DNA of 64,000 bases from Paragonimus westermani (taxonomy: Eukaryota; Platyhelminthes; Trematoda; Plagiorchiida; Troglotrematidae): contig QNGE01000899.1 in NCBI GenBank assembly GCA_008508345.1, forward strand, positions 97,747 through 161,746, in the 5' to 3' direction. Every line of letters begins with the position of its first letter. The first letter of the stretch is position 1. Of the stretch, positions 25,201 through 37,200 are shown in pieces. The translations under genes were made by a program, and so were the position numbers. The notes beneath the pieces were generated by a model. The model saw only the letters and a program-made list of their open reading frames with translations, did not search any database and had not been told where the DNA came from.

Positions 25201-28200
25201 TTGGTTTTCTAGCGTTATGCGTTTTGATGTTGTTTACCGGATGGTTTTAGAGACCGTCTTTGACAGAACTACCTCTTATAATGGTTGTATATTTTCCGCA
25301 GAGTGGGAATTATTGCTGAAAATCATTGTGATTTGATGTGAACAACACGAATGTCATGATAACGACACCTAGTTGAAATCACAATAGGGGAAATTTTCCG
25401 TCTTGTCTAACTTACTAGTTCAGTCACGCAGCAAAACACCGGTCGAACCAGTACTGCAAGATCAGACTGACGTGGTGGTGATTGTGTTGCCTGATCATGA
25501 GGTGATTCTCTCAGGTGAAATAAACTAACACCGAGAAAAGGCCATAAGCCCGCTCGTCCCCTAATCCAAACGTCAATGGCAAAACTTGTGTACAAGAGAG
25601 AGTAGGGTTGTTTTCTAACGTACAATTGTCTTTTCGGTCACGTTCAGTATCTGATCTTGTGAACATCGAGTTCTAACCACGTATCAGCGCAATCCAGCAG
25701 ACGCGGACCCAGCTCTTGAATGCTGGCGTTACTTTCACCCGAACACAGGAAACCTCACCTTTCGGGCTACTTGAATGTGTGGTACTCTAATGTCTTTTAT
25801 GCACAAGGAGTGTAATCACCTCAGGTTCGGAAGCACGCGACGTGCTCGACAAAAGCTCAGTCTGTGATGTAAAGTGAATGCGGTACGTGTGTAGAATGAA
25901 TGGACAGGCAATATTGACGATCAGAAAATGTTGTTCATGCAACACACGACAGTGACTTCGAAGTAATATGCTGCGGTTGTGCTAAAGGTAATCAAGAAGA
26001 CTAAGGTGTATTTATTGTCTCAAGTATGTAATTAGTTATCCGGACAAAGCGGTGTAAGGGGGCGAGGGGGTTGGCGACAAGACAGCACGTCTAACCATGA
26101 AAAGCGTGGTATGCTTGGACGAAGGCTGCACAATTCAACCGAGAAAGACCTTTCTCACTGCAACGTAGGTTGCACCTGGTTATGTCGGAATAAGTAAATA
26201 CGAAACCCCACTGTACAGAATAGCTTTGAATGTGCAAAAGTATACAGCTTTCCATGCATAGCAAAAACTGGGTACAGCCAAAGAGTTGTTGATTTTGGCA
26301 ACATCCATGCACGTCATTTAGACTGTTTAATCGTCTTTGCAAGTTGCCCTGATACTCAGATGCATCGTCGTCAAGGTCGTAAGCCTCACCGACTACAATT
26401 GACTCCCGTTTGCAATTACTGGTTCCTGTTCCCGCGCAATATGACACAACCGAGTAGGCTTAACTAATACGTCGACAACATCATTATTTGTATCGTTCAC
26501 GCATTACAAACACCAGAGGGGATCAGTACACACGCACACAAACTTGGTTGAGCACAAGCGATGAACCAGCTGAACATGTAGACAACATGAATAGCAAAGT
26601 TACTTATGAAGTACACAAATTACCTTTGAGTGGGTCGAATTGTTAGCCTTATTCCTATCAGTTGTTATCTTGAAACAACAACAACAACAACAGCTGAAGT
26701 TTGTTCGATCTCCCTGTGTAACCTGACTGAACACTTTGAGAGAACTTGCTAGAAAAAAAGAACTCAGAGTCTGTGAGGACCGAATACGTGACATAGAACG
26801 TCCAACATGCAGATCAACATAGTTGAATAACACAACGCTACTCAATAGCGCCGTGGTAGTAGGATTAGTCATCAAAACTTTATATGCACACTGTTAGCTC
26901 CTCAACTGCTTATAACAATTTTTGTTGTATTAAACGTACACGTCATTTCTAACTTTGATGTCATATCACTTAAAGAGTTCTTGTAAGAGCGGAATATGAT
27001 AAACCGATTTGACAGATCAAATGAGACGAGCAGACAACATAATTTATATCATGTTTATGTATAATCAACTCAAGTGAGAAGTGTAATCAAATATTCGGCC
27101 AAGTACTTATAGATCGCTGGACATTAAACTGAACGAATAACACACAATTACATATTGTGATTTGCTGTTTTTTCTCTTTTACCAAATTACTCACACAGGA
27201 CACACGGTTAGCTGGGGCAAAGGCGAACCGGAATTGTTGACTAAGTGTTATAGCGATGGACGACCAAACGGAAAGCTTGGGCCTGTGGATCCCACAACGG
27301 AATTCACGTACAAGTTCATGGGAAAACTACTAACCGAAGTGAAGTCAGTTTTCCCGGAGAAGTTGATTCACCTTGGTGGAGATGAGGTCGATTTCAGTTG
27401 CTGGTGAGTGTTGTACAAGTGTAATTGTTGTTTTTCCATAAAAACAGACTTTCGGACACCGACGTTTCTGAGTGTCTGTGAAGTCATACACGAATCACTT
27501 ACCTAGTTGCATGACGATCTAATGGGAATATTTTGAAAATAAGATCAACCTGGAATTAATAGCTGAATCTTAAGGATTCAAACTGACAAAACAAATGGTT
27601 TCAGGGAGCTTTTGGTTCACCTCACAAAAACATAACAAAAGTGCTCATATACGTTAACTTGTTCAAAAGTGACGTAAAACTTATGGTCCGCCGTCAATGT
27701 TTGCACCCTCATCGTAAGTAAACCACATAATGAACTGTCGACATGCATCTACGTAAACGGAACTAGTGTTAAATTTATGTAATTTTACTGTAACATTGGT
27801 TCTCCCTGATTATAGTCAACAATAATGGGCGTTTTAGGGCCATGTTAGATTAGTACTATGCAAGTTGACACTAAACGTTTCCTGCAGGTATTCATCTTGA
27901 CTGGCCCCTTTTGAAGAGTATACCTAACCACAAATTCCTTCCTTGTTGAGCATATCTTTGCATAGCTGAAAGATAAATTCTGGTTAACCTTGCGCTAGAC
28001 TTTGCTAATTTAGAACACTATGGTATTTGCACGTAATCGTTGTGAGCGGTTCTCGAATTGCTTAGTCTATTCAGAAAGGGACACTGTAACTGTCTAGTTA
28101 ACTTCAATTGCTCAATCCACAGATTTACAAGTCCAAGTTCATAACTAGGTATTGACGAAAGTGTACTGTCTCAGACAGTGGCTACCTTCAGGAACATACC

Positions 28201-31200
28201 ATGTCCAAAATCAAACCAGTTCACTCATATACCTTTCGGCGGTATTGGTTCAGAAATCTCAAGCAATTCAGCGATTGATACACGGTTCGAGTCAGGGGCC
28301 CAAGCACTCCGGATCCAGTCGGATTTTCTTGCTACGTGTCAAGCGGGCGTCTGTTGATTTGAAAGACAGTCATTGAAACAGGGTGTAGCACCGCTCTTCA
28401 GGATTGCAGGGAATATCGGGAACAGAGTAAGATTACTTACATGACGAATTTTTGGGCAAATGAGAATCAACCAAAGCTTTAATTTGATCCTTAGAAGCGG
28501 TGCTAACGACATCAGAAGGAAATCTGTTTCAATGATTAATCACCCTGTAAGAAAAGAACTGTTGCCTTAGAAGGGCCTGAGGACGAAGCTTGAAACGTTC
28601 CCTGTTATGTCCTCGCTGGCCGTCATCATTCGCTACAGTGAAGAACTGTTCTACGAGACCAACTCTAAAAAAGAAGTGTGTGAGAATTAAATCACCGCGG
28701 AGTCGTCGAGATTCAAGTAGGTGCATATCAAGAATTTCAAGTCGAGGCTCGTCCTTGACAACTCTTAAGCCCGTTATTAGATTGGTAGCCGCGCGCTGCA
28801 CAAATTCAACAGCGAGTTTGTCTTTCCTCAAGCCGGTATACACGACTTGATCAGCATACTTGAGGAGCGGTCTTATACAAACCCCATAAAGCGGAATATA
28901 TTTCAACTGGTATATTAATGGAAAAAGGATTTGTGCTCATAGGGGCAGTGTGTGGCCAAAATTCACTTCCAGTTGGTGTTATATATCATTCTCCCTCATC
29001 CGATCACTCCTACAAGGACACTGTTCTAGTAAATCTAGACAACTTCCCAGGACTACAACGTTTTACTCATCTGCTTATTATGGGTGACTTTTATGTACCC
29101 ATGATAACCTGGGCATCACTTTATTACCAAGACTGTAAAAGCGGATTCTCGATTTCCTAATCGACGATGACACGACGGACAGCTTGGACACAACACGTTA
29201 ACGCCCCGACACGGCACCGCTCTGATCAAATTCCCACTCTGCTCGACCTGATCATCACTGGTTAGAGCATTCTTCCCCAGTTACGAATTTGAATAACGAA
29301 ACCCTAAAACCGTTTCGTATGTTATCGTCAGTTGCTACACGTAACAGCGGCTAACATAAAAAAATACTTAAGCGAATTAACTCTGAACATTATGTCAGAA
29401 CCATGGCAGACGGAAGATCAAGGTTACAGGCTTATGAGCACAGAGGACAGGCTTGCTACGCATTACAGACGCGCTTGGAGGATGACAGGCTTGTAATGAC
29501 GCATCAACAGACGGAAAGCGGTTGTCGGACCGATCAAATGACCGACTTCCAGCAGGGGCCTGGCGATCGGAGGAGCCTGCTTGCGTTGTTTGGTGTGGTC
29601 GCGTAGGGTCACGCCACACTTCAAGGCCACGATAGACTTGGGCACGTGCCCTTTCATTCTAAGGCACAGGGATCGATCAGTTCTGGCAACGTAGACGCCA
29701 CCACAGCTGCAGGTGAACTGGTGGATACAGTGTGAAGTGGGCAGATCTGACATCCGTGAGGAAGTGTGAGTGACTTGGTGCAACTGAGTAAACGGAGTGC
29801 AGCCACATTGTTTGTCCGCTGGATGCCCTTTGTACGGTAACTGCATGTACACCGATTTTTTCGAAACAACAGTTTCCTGTGCGTTTATTACTTTCGGCTT
29901 GCTGTGAAAGTCAATAAAACCCAGTGGATAATCCTTGGAGACCAGGGTCTCACGAATGAACTCCAACTCGGTATCTAGTGTATCGCCCGTACATATAGTT
30001 CGCGCTCTATGAAACAGACAACGAACCAGTGAGCGTTTGTGTTGAATGCGTGCGAAACCGTTGAAATTCAGATATTGTCCTCCTCAGATGCAATTACGGT
30101 GTACTGATCGACATACTATACTACCCTTCGGTCGTCTTGCGTTGATATCCGGAAAGGTAAGCGTGTCTTCTTTTCAAACGCTGGTGATAACATTAGATTT
30201 CGGTGCAGAGTTCAATATATCTAATGGTTTTTCTGTTGTCTCCGTCTTGTGCGGATACTATTGTTGTCAACATATTGATTGTGAATCGGGGTGTCATGCG
30301 GTGTACTTGCGAGACAAAGCTACATAATAGACGTAAATAATTCGGCCAAAATAGGTCCTACAGGACTATCCAAAGCTTAAATCTCATGTTTTGAAAATCA
30401 CTTATAATATTTCCAGTACACAATACTTTCAAAGGCTTCAAGATATTGGCTGGGACATGTTGCTTTGTTATGACCTAGTGCAAATAAAGCCGATCCTCTT
30501 CCGTAATGCCACATCTATAAAAAGCGACTTTAAATCAACAGACCAAACAACCTTTCCTTCCAAGTCGGCAGTGTCCAGAATTTCACGCATCTCAAGCATA
30601 TCTTTCAGACAGAACATCCACTTACCATTTGACCAGTTTATGATGAGGCGAACCCGCCATCCCGAGGATTGGCCGTAAGGACATTTGTGATTTGTGTTAT
30701 ACGGTAAACCGTATAACTGCGAAGTGGTATTACCAATGTTTCACACAGTTGTACTGTCTTCCGGTTATGTATCCATACAACAGTAAAATCTGCAACTCAT
30801 GGCAAATGTGTTTCTCCACCAGCATTATGTTTTCAGGTTTGCTGTCGGATAGAAACTTTGTGTTATCTGAAAGGATCGCATTCATTTTCGATTCATTTTT
30901 ATAACTTCTTTGAAGCTAGTGAATCCGTGGTGAAAGCTGTGATTATTCGTACCTTTCAGTTAGCAAACTGCTACCCATGAAAATTGTGAAAATCATCGTC
31001 CAATTCACACTGTACACTTAAATTTTGTAAGAACCAGCGTCTCATCCAAGTAGGAAGAAACGCCGATAGAAACCCCGAAATATTTAACTGTTGTTCTCCA
31101 CTGACATTTCTATCTAAAATTTAAGTTAACCGCTTGATTCCTCTAGCGTACTCCACCGCATTTGCGGCGCCTAGTTTGCCTTGAAAAACGAAAGTTTGTG

Positions 31201-34200
31201 ATCCTGGGCACTCGCTGTTCACTCCATTCCCGACGTTTTCCACGCTTCTCTGACCCTAAGCACGGTTTGCCCGTCCAACTAACCAAATTTCACTTATTGA
31301 AACCTTACTTTCAGCGTCAGATAACTTATCGGAGCGCTACACTCTCATAGATTTTGCTCGAAGCTGGAAAATTTACTCGGCACGTGAACTTACTCTAATG
31401 TTGTTCAGGTGTCTTCTTAATTTACACACAAAATCTGAAAACTGACGTGGTGTTTGTAACGTATTTTCTGACAGATTCAATTGTCTCCTGCAATTTCAAA
31501 CAGTTGTCGAATTTATCGAGTAAATCCTTGGTTAAGCCATAAAGAGTTAAAAACCAAAGAGTTATCGGTTCCGCAACGATTCGACCCTCTCGGAGAGCCT
31601 TTATGAAGCGATTTAACTCAGAAAATTCACATTGTACAAGCTTCAAATGAGGTAGTCATCACCTCGCACGTGTATGTGTGTCAATTGGTCTAACCATCGT
31701 GTGTTCAACCTTCGATGTATTCAATCAAACCTCATACCACAGACATTACGAGTGAGACCACCGGACGGTTCGGAGCGATCTAGGCGTGCCGCCCGAGTTG
31801 CTGAACGTACATTTCTTCGTCAGCGAATCCACAACTGTTCTGTCCGACTAGTACAGATTCGAAGGGATATCCAACAATTAGACGATCAATTGGAATCCTT
31901 GCTACCTCCGGATACACTTTTAGTGATTCGAGATGTCGTGAGACAACGAGCCCTCCATCAGAACGATACAGTAAAACAAAGACAACAAAAAAAGTTTGAC
32001 AAACTCCTTTCGTTGTTTAAACAAAGAAGCGACTGTTCAACATCAGCCACGCGAGATACCATCATTCTACCCGTAATAAATCTGTCAGATCGTGCAATGT
32101 CAGAAGCCGAAAATAAACTCTTGAACAAGGGGTTGAATTTCAATGTCAGCCCTAGACCTCTAAATGCACTGGAAGTGATTCCGGCAGTGGAGGATCAACT
32201 GAAGTTGTTACCAATCGATGATGCGAACAGAGCTCGGGCACAGGTCGCCAGGATCATAAAAAATCAGAAACCCCAACCAAGTAACCTGAGTACCAAGGAG
32301 CGAGATGCACTCAGAAAGTTGCAGTATGATCAGTCAATAATTATCACAAAAGCAGACAAAGGAAATCAAGTGGTCATCCTGAACAAAGTAGATTATGAAC
32401 GCAAAGCAATTGACCACATTTCCGATGGTCCATACATCATGATTCCAGTGGAAAAACAGCGCTCCACATTGAACAAATCAAAAGCGTCAACAGCAACTTT
32501 GCTCCGAAAGATGAAAGTCAGTCTGGGTAAGTCGCTCTGGTTTACCCTTTATCCAAAAACAGCATTAGCTTCGAGGTTTTACGGTTTACCGAAAATACAT
32601 AAACCTGGGATACCACTGCGGCCAATTGTTGACTATACAGAAACCCCAACATATGCCCTAGCTAAGTTTTTGTCTCGTATTCTCAAACCTCTTGAACAGT
32701 GCACAGAACATTCTATTCGGAATTCCACACAATTGGTTACCAAGCTGAAGGAACTTAGTTTAGGCCCGGATGAATGTCTGGTCAGCTTTGATATTGTTTC
32801 GTTGTTCACCAAGATTCCGGTGGGGGAAAGTCTGGAGGTGATTCGCCAGCTTCTTGAAGCAGATACCAGTCTAGCTGAACGCACAGGTTTATCAGTCAGT
32901 GAGGTAGTGGAAGCTACGGAGCATTGCTTACGGTCTACCTTCTTTACTTTCAAGGGTATCCTCTATCAGCAAACAGACGGAGTAGCGATGGGCTCACCGA
33001 TCTCTCCCACGGTTGCTAACTTGTTCATGCAAGATCTAGAAAAAAAGTTGCTGTCCAACTTTCCTGATCCACCTAGAATTTGGTGGAGGTATGTCGATGA
33101 TACGTTGGTGGTGATACGTAAAGAAACTGTTAATAAATTCATGGAGCACATAAACTCCTTTCATCAACACATCAAATTTACAATTGAGCGCGAATCAGTG
33201 GACCATGAGCTGAGCTTCCTAGACTGCAGAATACGCAGGAGAGCCGGCGGCAAACTGGACACAGGCGTGCACAGAAAGGACACCCATTCTAATCGGTACC
33301 TTTGCTTTAGCTCAGAACACCCCTTGTGCACTAAAAAAGCAGTCGCATCCAGTTTATTTCAGAGGGCCTTGTTGTTAACCAGTTCCGAGGACGAGCTCTC
33401 GAAAGAATACAAGATTGTGAAGTCGACACTTAAAGCTAACGGTTACTGTGACAGGATTCTACGGCCAACTCAGGAGGCACATCACAACAAGATCAACGAG
33501 CACAGGAACTGGCTATCGACCATTGTTATTCCGTACAGAAGGAATACATCGGAAGATCTTAGACGGGTCCTCAACCAGTACAATATCAGAGTGGCATTTA
33601 AAACCACAAACACGTTAAGGAATAAGTTAGTCCACTTGAAAGACAAACGAACAGTTCTGGAGCAGTCAAATTGCGTTTATCGAATTAAATGTAAAGATTG
33701 TCAAGCCTCGTATATTGGACAGACTGCCCGGCAACTTGAAATACGCACTAAAGAACATGTAAGGTGTAGTAAGAAGCCCCCTACCGACGCTGAGCAACTC
33801 CGGAAATTAGAACACGATTCAGCCATTGCTGCACACGCGATCCTCAACCAACACCAAGTTGACTTCGACCATCCGACTGTACTAAAAAGTGGTTTTCGTA
33901 ACCACAAAGAACGTCTAATGGCAGAAACCTTGCTGATCGCTAGTACACCACAAGTGGTGAATCGCTCCGATGGCCTGGAACTGCCAGTTGTTTGGCACGA
34001 TTTACTGGGTGAAAAACAGTGACACCACGGCCGAAAAAGGTGTGCGGATCCCTGTCACCCATCCCATCCCAACAGTCCAGATTGATCGTGCACATGCACA
34101 CACAGCATGCACTAACTATCCAGCCTTGTTTGCGTCTGGGCTCGTCACGTGTGACCTCAGATGAACCGTGAACCCATGCATTCTATTGGTAGATTGTCCA

Positions 34201-37200
34201 CACACCGCGTGTTAAACACACATACACGTGCGAGGTGATGACTACCTCATTTGAAGCTTGTACAATGTGAATTTTCTGATTTAAATCGCTTGATAAAGGC
34301 TCTCCGAGAGGGTCGAAACGTTGCGAAACCGATAACTCTTTGGTTTTTAACTCGTTGTGGCTTAACCAAGAATTTACTTGATAATGAACGTCAGCACAAC
34401 GCACAATATATTTTCGCATATCCGTTCTGTGTACGGTTCGGATGTACTAATGTTGTCGAATTTATCTGCATGTTATCTTCTTCGTAACAGCCGATGTGTA
34501 TTCCTTAAAATAGTTACAGCCTCTGATGTATGGTATTTACCGTTTTGGAGGTCCTCTTTGATCGTCTCGATCCTAATAATTTCTCCGAATTTATCAGGTT
34601 TAACTATGATCTGCTGTCTGAACGTCGACACCATTGGCTCAGTGTTCTACTCAGATGGCTCAAATCCGATCACCCACGGTGGGCGAATTGTAGTTATTAC
34701 CTCAGTAATGAAGCAAATCGTCATAGGCCTAGGAATGCGAATAGCATTTCATGATTGTTGGCTAGTGCAGTCGCCATTCACTAGTATGATGAGCCCACCA
34801 AGAGTACCTGTTTCGGCTCTGTGAACGATCTATGGATATATGTCGTCACTTCCCTTTTGAAAGTCCGTATAACTTAGGGAAGGGATATTTTCGTTGTCCC
34901 TGTACGTGAGCTTAAAGTTATTCCAGCCAGGATTTTGAAACTTATGTGCTAATACCAACATACATTATGTATATTCCATCCTGGGGGAATATAGCGACAC
35001 AAACAATTTGTATATAAGGTTTCCCTTGTTTGATTCCACAATCAGGGCCTCCAATCCTGATATTCAAAGTTTCATGAAACTGATGGATTACGGAACTGAC
35101 TACACGAAGTTGCAGAGTTACTACATGCGTAAAGTGATTGGTCTGACACAAACAACAGGTCGTCATCCATCGACTGCGATAGTCTGGCAAGAAGTATTTG
35201 ATGATGGTTTCCGAGTGAGTTCTTGTCTGTCTTTTCAGTAATTAATCTCACATTCCTATGATATTCCTTTCAGTTAGCCAGCAAACAACGTGTACATCAC
35301 CACAATATTATTGTTTACTGTTAAACAAATGGCAGTGCTAAGATATCCGCACCAAATTTAGTACGAAGTTAAACAGTTTGGGCGTCGTCTTCAACAAGTT
35401 TAACACAACACTCCCGATTGAAACGTAGAGTATCACAACTTGCCCTTAACGTCGTGTTATTCTCAATCGGTTCATCAAATGACATTGCACTTAAAAAATC
35501 CTTCTTAATCGCTAGTAAACATTGCTGTTTAAGCAAACGTGTGATCAAATCGGCACGTTTGTTTCCGCAGAGTCAGCCGTGTAGAGTTCTTGCGAAATCT
35601 CTACCCGGATTGTGGCTGCAAATAAATCAGCGTCGTTTCAACCATTATGGCTTATCTGCATCATATAATGCAACAGTGTGATCAGAAAATTGAAATTGTG
35701 GGAAATTTCAGCAGTAAACCTTGCGTATATTTGATGTGCTGGATGTGATTGTGGAAAGAATAGAGGAAGCAATCGAGCTTGTTTACATTTGGTCATCATC
35801 AAGTTAGATAATCCATAGTTGTATGGGCTCAAATAGCATGGTTGATAACAAACCATGAGAACAAAATTATTCATGCATTGTGGTCTATTTAGCCTAACTC
35901 ATGGGGCTTAGTAACATAACGTTAATCAGTTGAGTTATACAAACTTTGCGAGGAAGTCATCACACCTATGTACTCAGTCTATCTGGAGCCTGAACGCACC
36001 ACTGTATAAGGTTCAAGTTTCTCACCAGCCATTTTTAGGCGCAGATTCGTGAATTATTTGACTCTACGACAGCCAGCGTACGACCCTTGACCTGCCTTGA
36101 TTGTACCCGCGCATATATGGTAGACCGCCTGGAATAAATTAGCCGGGCTGATTAGGAAATTTGACCATAAAATTCACAGTGGCTGCGGGCGTAAATGGTC
36201 TTATCGATTTGTGCACCAACCATAACAGTTGGTGCTCTTGGGTGAGTCTATATGATCGCCGTGCTGTGCGGTTCGGCTTATTTCACAGAATCAAACATAT
36301 AAGCAGATCGTACTGAAACTGTTGACGCACTACCCTAAACAAGTTTGTTTTCAGCACTTTTTCTTGTGACTGCGTTTTCCGCCATGCAGCTGTCTTAACA
36401 AACGCCACTCTCACTTACTCCAGTTCTAGGGAAATTATGTTAATGTGGGATCCACGTGATGAAACGGTTGCCAGTTCAAAACGACACTAGCTCCCACTCT
36501 CAGGAAGCAGTGGTTTCTCCGCCCAGAATCCAAACACCCACTAAACTTACCCTGCGATCCATTTGAGAGTAATGCTTGGTAAAAGTCTGCGAGCCAGAAA
36601 GATCACACTGACGTATTAGACTAAACGAGGTGCTCGTCTAAACCATTCGACTTATTTCCGGCAAAAATATCATACTAGATAATACCGTGTTGCATTTCAC
36701 TAATATGCATTACATAATGTTGCTGCACTGTTAGATGCTCGAAGATACATGCCTTCTTTCGAGCACAAAGGCGCAACTATGTACAATAGCACTATTGTCG
36801 GTCATTATTCGTGGTACAGTAGTACACTGTCAGCTCACTTCAAAACTGTAATGCACTGGCTTCTCTCTAGTTTTACTTGATAACACCCTTCATTATCTAT
36901 TCAGCAAAACCAGCTTATAGCTAAATTTTCAAGTGTCTGTTTGTGTGAATTGCACAATACGTACAGTTGATCACAACTTTCGCATTTCCATAAAGGTTTC
37001 TTCGCACCTTCTCGACTTGAAGTACTATAGTCGAGTTTCGCTTATGTTTCAGCTCATCATTAGTCTGTGTCCTTCCCGTGGTCGTAGTTTGAAGTTCGGA
37101 CCACATTCGTATTACGCAACTGTGCTGCCCACTTTCTACACGGTAAAATTAATCGTAGTATAGTAATCTTACGCCTCCTGAGAATGGCAAAAATGTTTCT

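Larger units (their letters stand above)
22841..27198 (+). other. Intron 5 of hexosaminidase gene 1
   Basis: A 4358-bp intron; the equivalent intron in gene 2 is 153 bp. It contains a tRNA-derived SINE (about 24005-24200), unassigned open frames at 23351-23596 and 24196-24522 with no recognisable domain, and a short ACA trinucleotide tract at about 26674-26692. No other gene was recognised. Confidence 0.8.
28440..29290 (-). mobile_element. CR1-like LINE with internally inverted 5' part
   Basis: The minus strand from about 28906 down to 28440 encodes the RT thumb and C-terminus of a CR1-like LINE ([56 protein letters not shown]). Directly beside it, the plus strand from about 28918 to 29290 encodes an apurinic-type endonuclease fragment ([25 protein letters not shown], then after a frameshift TLLDLIITG). 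Only about 12 bp separate the two. The layout, 3' part in sense and 5' part inverted with the middle missing, is the one produced by twin priming. Two independent insertions is the alternative. Confidence 0.65.
31518..34451 (+). mobile_element. Structurally complete Penelope-like retroelement with inverted terminal repeats
   Basis: An element of about 2.93 kb inside intron 6 of gene 1, in the same orientation as the gene. It contains one open 782-codon RT/GIY-YIG frame bounded by 169-bp repeats in opposite orientation (31513-31681 and 34216-34384, 8 mismatches by hand count). The whole is flanked by an exact 15-bp direct repeat, GTTGTCGAATTTATC, at 31503-31517 and 34452-34466, read as the target-site duplication. 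A unique 67-bp tail (34385-34451) lies between the right repeat and the duplication. Inverted pseudo-LTRs and duplications of this size are known for Penelope-like elements. An open frame with few repeat mismatches suggests a fairly recent insertion. Confidence 0.88.
27404..35045 (+). other. Intron 6 of hexosaminidase gene 1 (transposon cluster)
   Basis: A 7642-bp intron carrying a rearranged LINE (about 28440-29290), a Penelope-like endonuclease remnant (about 29395-30045) and a structurally complete Penelope-like element (31518-34451). The parts at 27404-28430, 30050-31500 and 34470-35045 show nothing I can assign. Confidence 0.85.
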
